A DNA stretch of 7,320 nucleotides. Source: Lachnospiraceae bacterium. Its GTDB lineage: Bacteria; Bacillota; Clostridia; Lachnospirales; Lachnospiraceae. Positions 1-5,075 of the stretch are shown one piece after another. The notes beneath the pieces are model-generated. The model did not search any database, had not been told where the DNA came from, and saw only the letters and a program-made list of their open reading frames with translations. The DNA lies in assembly GCA_009774585.1 (NCBI GenBank), contig VSOA01000193.1:1-7320 (forward strand). The letters are read 5' to 3'. Position numbers and translations under genes: made by a program. Positions within the stretch are counted from its first letter, which is position 1. Every line of letters starts with the position of its first letter.

Positions 1-483
1 GTCATCGAGTGTGTAGTTGAAAATGTTCCGGCCGGTCTTGGGGAGCCGGTGTTTGAGAAACTCGATGCAAGTCTCTCCAAAGCAATAATGTCGATAGGCG
101 CCATAAAAGCTGTAGAAATAGGCGACGGTATCGAGACTGCCGTCCGCCACGGCTCAGAGAATAACGACGCTTTTCGCATGGAAAACGGACGCGTAATCAA
201 GACAACAAACCACGCCGGCGGCATATTAGGCGGTATCAGCGATGGATCAAATATTGTTCTGCGCGCCTATGTAAAACCTACTCCGTCCATTTTTTCTCCT
301 CAGCAAACAGTCAATAAGCAGGGAGAAAATATAGAACTTTCCATCAAAGGCCGTCACGACCCCATTATCGTTCCCCGTGCCGTAGTTGTAGTCGAATCTA
401 TGACTGCTCTCACAATTGCCGACGCCTTGTTGATGAATGCAAGCGCTAGGCTTGACAATTTAAAAAGGCTATATGACAGATAA
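1..483 (+). CDS. aroC: Chorismate synthase, C-terminal part (5' end outside window)
   Basis: Chorismate synthase converts 5-enolpyruvylshikimate-3-phosphate to chorismate in the cytoplasm, the last step of the shikimate pathway, using reduced FMN. The reading frame is open from base 1, so the GTG at 49 is an internal Val and not a start. The 160 visible codons are a little under half of a typical enzyme of about 360 to 390 residues. Recognised family motifs, numbered from the visible start, are the GLGEPVF segment (12-18), VRHGSENND (48-56), the FMN/phosphate-site NHAGGILGGISDG (70-82), and the third family signature GRHDPIIVPRA (117-127) followed by VVVVES. The end at LDNLKRLYDR is a normal C-terminus. 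The gene converges on the lysozyme gene, with only a shared hairpin between them. No damage is visible. The substrate of the pathway is established for the family; that the missing N-terminal half is intact is assumed. Confidence 0.95.
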   Translation, partial: VIECVVENVPAGLGEPVFEKLDASLSKAIMSIGAIKAVEIGDGIETAVRHGSENNDAFRMENGRVIKTTNHAGGILGGISDGSNIVLRAYVKPTPSIFSPQQTVNKQGENIELSIKGRHDPIIVPRAVVVVESMTALTIADALLMNASARLDNLKRLYDR

Positions 484-501
484 TCTCTGTCATATAGCCT
501 T
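465..501. terminator. Bidirectional hairpin terminator between convergent aroC and lysozyme genes
   Basis: Arms 465-480 and 486-501 are a perfect 16-bp inverted repeat with a 5-nt loop (481-485). On the minus strand the stem is followed by TTTTTAAATT, a good U-tract, so it should end the tyrS-aldolase-lysozyme transcript. On the plus strand the stem is followed only by TTCATGCTGCTTTCTT, a weaker tail. The left arm consists of the last five aroC codons and the loop begins with the aroC stop codon TAA, so the terminator overlaps coding sequence. The lysozyme stop codon lies 16 nt beyond the hairpin. Confidence 0.85.
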
Positions 502-516
502 CATGCTGCTTTCTTA

Positions 517-2193
517 TCAATTGGTCAAATAACTGCTTACACAATATAGTGTCTGCCCATTATAGTCTACTCGCGACCAGCCGTATTCTTCATTAATCCC
601 GGTCCGCGTGACATACTCTCCGTTATGCAGCACAGCGATTACCGCCGCATCCGGATTTGTCACACTCGGAAGCGTTCGCAGATTCACCTCAATCTTTGCC
701 GTCACTTGGTCATTTCGATCCGCAAATCTTGTCTTAAGACCATCTCCGCTTTCCGCTCCTTCCTCTGCCGGCGCCTGATATCCCAAATCCGTTGTCAGGT
801 AACTGGATACCGCATACACTGTCTGCCCATTATAGTTAAGTCGCGACCATCCGCTGTCACTGACACCCGTTCTCGCTACGCTTTCCCCGTTTTTTAGGGT
901 ATAGACTATCGTGCTGTCCGCTCCCTGACTTGGAATATTTCGCAAGTTCGTAGAATCCTTGGCAGTTACACTCTCATTGACATCGGCAAACTTCATCAAT
1001 GCTTCCGCGTCGGCATGTGCCTCCTCCGGAGCCTCCTCGTTTAGTGCCTGTGCAGTGCCTTCATAGCCGAAATAGGCGACATTCACATCTACCGGTCTGC
1101 TGATTCCGGCCACGGTTCCACGGTTCGTATACTGCCACATAGCATGTGTTCCGCCGTAAGAAGACTGCGCCGTTTGCGGATATGGCACGGAAGGATATTG
1201 AGATACCCATATTCTGTAAGTTCCCTCTATTCTCGTTGTGTCCCACTTAGCATTACCGGACAACTCACCCATAGAAGAATAAAACATAGGTGTATAACCC
1301 CTGTTATATATTTCCTGTAGAAAGGCGATGGCTATATCCGTTCTCTGTGCATTGGTCAGATTATACTGTGCGCTGTCAGGCTGATCGAATCCCTCACAGT
1401 CAAATGCTACCGGATAAGTAATCTGATACTGTGAAATATAATCCGCTACCCAGTTTGCTTCTTCCTTTGCCTCTTCTACTGTAGTCGCCGTGGAGAAAAA
1501 ATATGCTCCTATCTTAATACCATTTGCTGAAGCCTCCTGCATATTATACTTGGCGTTCGTATCAGCACAGATTTCACGCGAAGTATCTGCTCGATAGCCC
1601 ACCCTAACCATAGCAAAATCAATGCCTGATGAAGCCACCTGTGTCCAGTCAATTGTCCCCTGATATTTCGCCACATCGATGCCGATTGTAACCTGATTCG
1701 TCTCGGCAACACTTCCCGAAGACAAAAGTTCCGTCACGTTTACTTCCGTGCCTTCATCTGTACTCATATTGGAATCCTGCGGATCCGGCTGCTCGTCGTT
1801 TGATATTTCCTGCTGTTCCTCACAAGCAATATCCTGCCTTTCATCTTCCGGTGAGGAAACTACGGTCACATCTTCTTCTGGTATCGTCTGAACATCGGCT
1901 GCTTTGTCATCCTGCACAATAATCTCATCCGTCTTAATAACAGGCTCCGCCTCTTTTGTATCAGAAATTCCAAAAAAGATTGGTATAATAACAATCGTTA
2001 CGATAAGTATAACCGCTAACAAAGAAGCCGCTGCCGCTGCTATCACAATAATCTTTTTTGCAAGTCCTACGGATTGAACATAATCGTGTTCTTCGTAATC
2101 ATCGTCATAATCATCTTCATAACTGTCATAGCCTTCTTCAGATTCCTCATCCAAATCGAGCAGTTCATCGTCTAAATTACTTAATTTCTTCAT
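517..2193 (-). CDS. Membrane-anchored GH25 lysozyme with two C-terminal SH3b domains
   Basis: This is a predicted N-acetylmuramidase (glycoside hydrolase 25) that cuts peptidoglycan glycan strands outside the membrane. Domain order: a very acidic, Tyr-containing cytoplasmic tail (residues 1-45), Lys46-Lys47 then one hydrophobic segment (about 48-75) acting as an uncleaved signal anchor, an acidic disordered linker (about 76-165), the GH25 barrel (about 168-378), and two bacterial SH3 domains (about 402-468 and 489-556) that probably bind cell wall. In GH25 the conserved first-strand Asp is in GIDVAKYQG (Asp173), and the catalytic DxE is AFDCEGFD (Asp265, Glu267). The ATG at 2193 follows GGAG with a 5-nt spacer. 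It is the last gene of the putative tyrS operon, 28 nt after the aldolase stop. GH25 membership is firm. Whether it acts in growth, division or competition cannot be told from the sequence. Confidence 0.93.
   Translation of the reverse strand: MKKLSNLDDELLDLDEESEEGYDSYEDDYDDDYEEHDYVQSVGLAKKIIVIAAAAASLLAVILIVTIVIIPIFFGISDTKEAEPVIKTDEIIVQDDKAADVQTIPEEDVTVVSSPEDERQDIACEEQQEISNDEQPDPQDSNMSTDEGTEVNVTELLSSGSVAETNQVTIGIDVAKYQGTIDWTQVASSGIDFAMVRVGYRADTSREICADTNAKYNMQEASANGIKIGAYFFSTATTVEEAKEEANWVADYISQYQITYPVAFDCEGFDQPDSAQYNLTNAQRTDIAIAFLQEIYNRGYTPMFYSSMGELSGNAKWDTTRIEGTYRIWVSQYPSVPYPQTAQSSYGGTHAMWQYTNRGTVAGISRPVDVNVAYFGYEGTAQALNEEAPEEAHADAEALMKFADVNESVTAKDSTNLRNIPSQGADSTIVYTLKNGESVARTGVSDSGWSRLNYNGQTVYAVSSYLTTDLGYQAPAEEGAESGDGLKTRFADRNDQVTAKIEVNLRTLPSVTNPDAAVIAVLHNGEYVTRTGINEEYGWSRVDYNGQTLYCVSSYLTN
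551..853 (-). repeat. DNA-level repeat inside the two SH3b domains
   Basis: The segment beginning GTCTGCCCATTATAG at 551 recurs at 821, exactly 270 nt (90 codons) away, followed in both copies by TCGCGACCA. It encodes the conserved end of each SH3b unit (WSRxxYNGQTxYxVSSYLT). The rest of the two domains is clearly more diverged, which fits an old tandem domain duplication with local conservation or gene conversion. Confidence 0.7.
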
Positions 2194-2221
2194 ATAATCT
2201 CCGTCTGTATACGCTGTTTGT

Positions 2222-3205
2222 TTAGAAATTATCTAATAATTCCAAATAGAAATCGTTATAATCTGTCCGTTTCTCTTTCATAAACTGGATTGCAGTCTTC
2301 GGATGCTGATTCAGAATTCCGGTTAAGAGATATGGAACGTCATACCCCCATACTACACCTGATTCTCTAAGCGGTACAATATGCTTTTCAATAAATTTCA
2401 GTATCGGGTGCACGCTGTACTTCGGATTCTTTAAATATCCTAATAACAGTTCGCTCGGACAGTTACCGCAGCCGCGCCCAAGACCACTCACCGTTGCGTC
2501 CAGATAACTTACGCCCATAATAACCACTTCCGCTGTGTTGGCAAATGCAAGCTGCTGGTTATTATGTGCATGTATGCCAACCTTCTTACCATATTTGACC
2601 GCCGTCTCAAGATATTTGTCAGCCAAGCGTCTTGCCTGCTCCGGATATAACGAACCGTAACTGTCCACCAGATAAATGGTTCCTACGCTGCTTTGACCAA
2701 GCAGTTCCAACGCGGCGTCAACATCCGTCTCGTTTGATTTGGAAATTGCCATGATATTAACGGTTGTCTCATATCCTTTCTTTGTACAGTCTTCTATCAT
2801 CTCAATCGCCGACGGGATTGTGTTAATATAAGTCGCAACACGTATCAAATCAATCGGACTGTCCTTCTTGCTCAGGATGTCCTTTTTAAAGTCACACCGT
2901 CCCACATCCGCCATAACCGCAATTTTCATATCCGTCTTATTATCACCTACAACGGAACGAATATCTTTATCATCACAGAATTTCCACTTGCCGAATTTAT
3001 TTACGTCAAACAACTCCTTGGATGCTTTGTAGCCAAATTCCATGTAATCTACGCCGGCTTTAATATTCGCCTTATACAATTCTTTGACAAAATCATCGGC
3101 AAAATAAAAATCATTAACCAGCCCGCCATCGCGCAATGTACAGTCCACCACTTTAATATCCGGCGCATATGACAGTAAAGTTCTTCCTTTTGCTCTCTTT
3201 TCCAT
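2222..3205 (-). CDS. DRE-TIM / HMGL-like aldolase family protein, substrate unknown
   Basis: The protein has 327 residues and resembles the catalytic TIM barrel of 4-hydroxy-2-oxovalerate aldolase and other HMGL-like metallolyases. The start of the barrel carries VVDCTLRDGG (19-28), with the Arg25-Asp26 pair and metal-ligand Asp21. Other family features are IRVATY (121-126), YLVDSYG (178-184), the metal-binding IHAHNNQQLAFAN (211-223, His212 and His214) and the Gly/Cys-rich loop GLGRGCGNC (241-249). Established chemistry of the superfamily is divalent-metal C-C bond cleavage or condensation on 2-oxo acids. No acylating aldehyde dehydrogenase partner (DmpF/MhpF type) is in the window, so a catabolic meta-cleavage role is not supported. 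The ATG at 3205 is preceded by GAGGGG with a 9-nt spacer. It lies 21 nt after tyrS and 28 nt before the lysozyme gene and is probably co-transcribed with both. The family assignment is good; the reaction is unknown. Confidence 0.85.
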   Translation of the reverse strand: MEKRAKGRTLLSYAPDIKVVDCTLRDGGLVNDFYFADDFVKELYKANIKAGVDYMEFGYKASKELFDVNKFGKWKFCDDKDIRSVVGDNKTDMKIAVMADVGRCDFKKDILSKKDSPIDLIRVATYINTIPSAIEMIEDCTKKGYETTVNIMAISKSNETDVDAALELLGQSSVGTIYLVDSYGSLYPEQARRLADKYLETAVKYGKKVGIHAHNNQQLAFANTAEVVIMGVSYLDATVSGLGRGCGNCPSELLLGYLKNPKYSVHPILKFIEKHIVPLRESGVVWGYDVPYLLTGILNQHPKTAIQFMKEKRTDYNDFYLELLDNF

Positions 3206-3226
3206 TTCGTTTATCCCCTCTGTTTT

Positions 3227-4453
3227 CTATTCTACAATAATTTTTCTGAAACTCTTTTTCCCTTTTTTGACAATAAACTCTTCTGCGGCAATCATCTCTT
3301 TCGTATAAGAAGCTTTTACATCTGTTACTTTCTCGCCTTTGACCGCGACACCGCCCTGCTCAACGGCACGGCGCGCCTCAGAACGGGAAGCCGCGAGTCC
3401 TGATGCTGCCATAATCCCAAGAATATCAATGCAGCCATCTGTAAATTTATCTTCAGTCAGTATTGTGGTCGGCATATTCTCTGAACTTCCTCCGCCTGCA
3501 AAAAGAGCCTTCGCCGCTTCTTCAGCCTTCTTCGCCTCTTCCTCTCCGTGAACGAGGTTCGTCAGTTCATATGCAAGAATTTCCTTCGCCCTATTCAACT
3601 GGCTTCCCTCCCACTTATCCATCTCGTCAATCTGCTCAAGCGGCAGGAAGGTGAGCATACGCAGACACTTAAGCACATCCGCGTCCGCCACATTTCTCCA
3701 GTACTGATAAAATTCAAAAGGCGTCGTCTTATTCGGATCAAGCCATACCGCTCCCTTCTGAGTTTTACCCATCTTCTTACCTTCGGAATTCATCAAAAGG
3801 GTAATTGTCATCGCATATGCGTCTTTACCGAGTTTACGGCGAATTAGATCCGTACCGCCAAGCATATTGCTCCACTGGTCGTCTCCGCCAAACTGCATAT
3901 TGCATCCGTATCTGTTATATAACTCCATAAAGTCATAACTCTGCATAATCATATAGTTAAACTCCAAGAAGCTTAAACCCTTTTCCATTCTCTGTTTGTA
4001 ACATTCGGCGCGCAGCATATTGTTGACACTGAAGCATGCTCCGATATCCCGGATAAATTCTATATAATTCAAGTCAAGCAGCCAGTCAGCATTGTTTACC
4101 ATCAAAGCCTTTCCCTCAGAAAAGTCGATAAATCTGCTCATCTGCTTCCTAAAGCATTCACAGTTATGCTCTATTGTCTCTTTCGTCATCATCGTACGCA
4201 TATCGGTTCTCCCTGAAGGATCACCGATCATCGCCGTGCCGCCGCCGATCAGCGCAATCGGTTTATTGCCTGCTTCCTGCAGTCTCTTCATAAGGCAAAG
4301 CGCCATAAAATGTCCCACATGCAGACTGTCCGCCGTCGGGTCAAATCCGATATAAAACACAGCCTTTCCACTGTTAATCAATTCCCGAATCTCATCGGCG
4401 TCCGTCAATTGTGCCAGCAGTCCTCTTGCCTGAAGTTCTTCATAAATTCCCAT
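3227..4453 (-). CDS. tyrS: Tyrosyl-tRNA synthetase
   Basis: This is a class I aminoacyl-tRNA synthetase that charges tRNA-Tyr with tyrosine in the cytoplasm. The 408 residues match the usual length. From Met at 4453 the order is: Rossmann catalytic domain with YIGFDPTADSLHVGH (34-48; HVGH is the HIGH motif at 45-48), tyrosine-pocket residues in YMIMQSYDF (167-175), GGDDQW (189-194), the KMSKS-type loop KKMGKT (226-231), an anticodon-binding helical part (about 245-330), and a C-terminal S4-like RNA-binding domain (about 340-408). I chose 4453 because MGIYEELQARGLL is the usual family N-terminus and AGAGGA lies 9 nt upstream. The frame stays open upstream to an ATG at 4549, but that part is encoded by the palindromic repeat. 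It is the first gene of the putative operon and is controlled by the upstream tyrosine T-box. Confidence 0.97.
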   Translation of the reverse strand: MGIYEELQARGLLAQLTDADEIRELINSGKAVFYIGFDPTADSLHVGHFMALCLMKRLQEAGNKPIALIGGGTAMIGDPSGRTDMRTMMTKETIEHNCECFRKQMSRFIDFSEGKALMVNNADWLLDLNYIEFIRDIGACFSVNNMLRAECYKQRMEKGLSFLEFNYMIMQSYDFMELYNRYGCNMQFGGDDQWSNMLGGTDLIRRKLGKDAYAMTITLLMNSEGKKMGKTQKGAVWLDPNKTTPFEFYQYWRNVADADVLKCLRMLTFLPLEQIDEMDKWEGSQLNRAKEILAYELTNLVHGEEEAKKAEEAAKALFAGGGSSENMPTTILTEDKFTDGCIDILGIMAASGLAASRSEARRAVEQGGVAVKGEKVTDVKASYTKEMIAAEEFIVKKGKKSFRKIIVE

Positions 4454-4462
4454 TGTTCTTAT

Positions 4463-4468
4463 TCCTCT
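4463..4468 (-). promoter_or_regulatory. Ribosome binding site of tyrS
   Basis: Minus-strand AGAGGA, inside the purine run AAAGAGAGGAATAAG, lies 9 nt before the ATG at 4453. It supports the short start over the repeat-derived upstream ATGs at 4534 and 4549. Confidence 0.75.
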
Positions 4469-4484
4469 CTTTCTAAATATCTCC

Positions 4485-4589
4485 GCCGGAAGGCCTTCGC
4501 CTTCCTCGTTCGCGTTGCTCGCCGTATGCGACATGACGCCTCCTCTCATGCAAGCATTTCGTCTGCGTCATATCACTTCCGGCTCTGCT
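4485..4589. repeat. Palindromic MITE/REP-like repeat, copy 1 (degenerate left end)
   Basis: Bases 4494-4589 align without gaps to 4615-4710, with 10 differences in 96 (about 90% identity, 121-bp offset). Inverted ends GCCGGAAG (4485-4492) and CTTCCGGC (4576-4583) remain. The outer AGCAGA end found in copy 2 is lost on the left but kept on the right as TCTGCT. An inner stem pairs 4530-4539 with 4565-4574 with one mismatch. A small hairpin, GGAAGG (4488-4493) with CCTTCC (4500-4505), closes a CCTTCG loop. The unit lies immediately upstream of the tyrS ribosome binding site, in the transcribed leader. Confidence 0.85.
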
Positions 4590-4595
4590 TCTTCC

Positions 4596-4715
4596 CGATG
4601 AGCAGACTCGGAAGCCTTCGCCTTCCTCGTTCGCGTTGCTCGCCGTAAGCGACATGATGCCTGCTTACATGCAAGCATGACGCCTGCATCATGTCACTTC
4701 CGGCTCTGCTCATCG
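4596..4715. repeat. Palindromic MITE/REP-like repeat, copy 2 (complete)
   Basis: This 120-bp unit has 19-nt terminal inverted repeats, 4596-4614 against 4697-4715, with only two mismatches (a GATGAGCAGA arm and its complement TCTGCTCATC are perfect). Inside is a perfect 10-bp stem, GACATGATGC (4651-4660) with GCATCATGTC (4686-4695), enclosing a CATGCAAGCATG palindrome. A GGAAG/CTTCC hairpin lies near the left end. No transposase is encoded. It starts only 3 bp from the T-box terminator U-tract. It is richer in GC than the surrounding leader, which suggests insertion. I recognise no named family with certainty; MITE or REP-like is an inference from structure. Confidence 0.85.
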
Positions 4716-4718
4716 CGC

Positions 4719-4759
4719 AAAAAAACCTCATCCTGTGCTTAAATGCATAGGACGAGGTT
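4719..4759 (-). terminator. Rho-independent terminator of the tyrS T-box
   Basis: On the minus strand, AACCTCGTCCT (4759-4749) pairs with AGGATGAGGTT (4734-4724, one G-U pair). TGC/GCA extend the stem around an ATTTAA loop, and a run of seven T (4725-4719) follows, its first T shared with the stem. The 5' arm is shared with the antiterminator, so the two structures are mutually exclusive, as expected of a T-box. Confidence 0.93.
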
Positions 4760-4779
4760 GCTCTCGTGATACCACCTAT
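4747..4779 (-). promoter_or_regulatory. T-box antiterminator
   Basis: Helix A1 pairs ATAGG (4779-4775) with CCTAT (4751-4747). Helix A2 pairs CGAG (4766-4763) with CTCG (4756-4753). Between A1 and A2 is the tRNA-acceptor bulge TGGTATCA (4774-4767). This is the canonical T-box antiterminator layout, and its 3' arm overlaps the terminator 5' arm. Confidence 0.88.
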
Positions 4780-5018
4780 CTTCACAGACAACTCACATTG
4801 CCTGCCTCAATGAGTACGATTACAAGATATATTACATACAAATACCTCATCATGATACTCTTTCGCTATAACGTGCTTTCTCCGTCGCCGCCTACTAGGA
4901 TTCTCCATTCTGCTGCGAAGCTCCAAGATGTATTCATAAAAAATTTCCCGCGCGCCTCTCATCAACCGGCTGCTTTCTGTGCGTTCCATAGTTTACTACT
5001 TGTTCTTATCAACGCCTT

Positions 5019-5037
5019 TTCATATAATTTATATGAA
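5019..5037. promoter_or_regulatory. Perfect 19-bp palindrome over the tyrS -10 region, possible operator
   Basis: TTCATATAA (5019-5027) and TTATATGAA (5029-5037) are perfect inverted arms around one central T. The palindrome spans the predicted -10 box and extends to near the predicted transcription start. That is a classic operator position, but AT-rich promoter DNA can produce such symmetry by chance, and no cognate regulator is in the window. Confidence 0.4.
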
Positions 5038-5054
5038 TCTTACTCTTTTGTCAA
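5026..5054 (-). promoter_or_regulatory. Predicted sigma-A promoter of the tyrS leader
   Basis: A consensus -35 TTGACA (5054-5049) is followed by 17 nt and TAAATT (5031-5026), a 4/6 match to the -10. TATAAA at 5033-5028 is a closer match but gives a 15-nt spacer. Transcription would begin near 5019, just before T-box Stem I. The -35 lies only about 20 nt beyond the stop codon of the upstream kinase gene. I see no GC-rich terminator between them, so kinase transcripts may also enter the leader. Confidence 0.78.
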
Positions 5055-5075
5055 CCACTAAATTATAATTTTCCT

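Larger units (their letters stand above)
4719..5020 (-). ncRNA. Tyrosine-specific T-box riboswitch leader
   Basis: This transcribed leader senses uncharged tRNA-Tyr and permits read-through into tyrS when charging is low. Stem I carries the typical distal element (GGTTGATGAGAGGC, near 4950) and the specifier-loop context GAATACATCTTGGAG, with the specifier triplet UAC, a tyrosine codon, at 4932-4930. The T-box core is AGGTGGTATCACGAGAGC (from 4777 downward). It varies from the UGGNACCGCG consensus, but keeps UGGU, whose U would pair with discriminator A73 of tRNA-Tyr. A hairpin just before the core (about 4791-4813) fits Stem III. The specificity is read from the specifier and agrees with the downstream tyrS gene. 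Confidence 0.93.

Noticed and set aside
625..897. Plus-strand 90-codon open frame opposite the lysozyme
   Set aside because: It is antisense to the SH3b domains, and its sequence has no family resemblance.
1..2193. Prophage endolysin cassette
   Set aside because: The GH25 protein has a membrane anchor and a long linker rather than a phage endolysin layout, and no holin or phage genes are present; housekeeping genes surround it.
4454..4549. ATG at 4549 as the true tyrS start
   Set aside because: The extra 32 codons come from the palindromic repeat and do not resemble TyrRS. MGIYEELQARGLL at 4453 is the usual N-terminus and has its own ribosome site. The ATG at 4534 is kept only as a finding.
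4485..4715. CRISPR array
   Set aside because: There are only two long palindromic units, with no short regular repeat-spacer pattern and no cas genes.
4473..4791. Minus-strand open frames reading TASNANEEGEG and YGEQRERGRRR through the leader
   Set aside because: They are the same repeat DNA read in different frames in the two copies and in the terminator. No family is recognised and no independent start signal fits, so they are by-products of the repeat.
4807..4989. 60-codon minus-strand open frame inside the T-box
   Set aside because: It overlaps Stem I and the specifier loop, which fully explain the sequence, and the peptide shows no domain.
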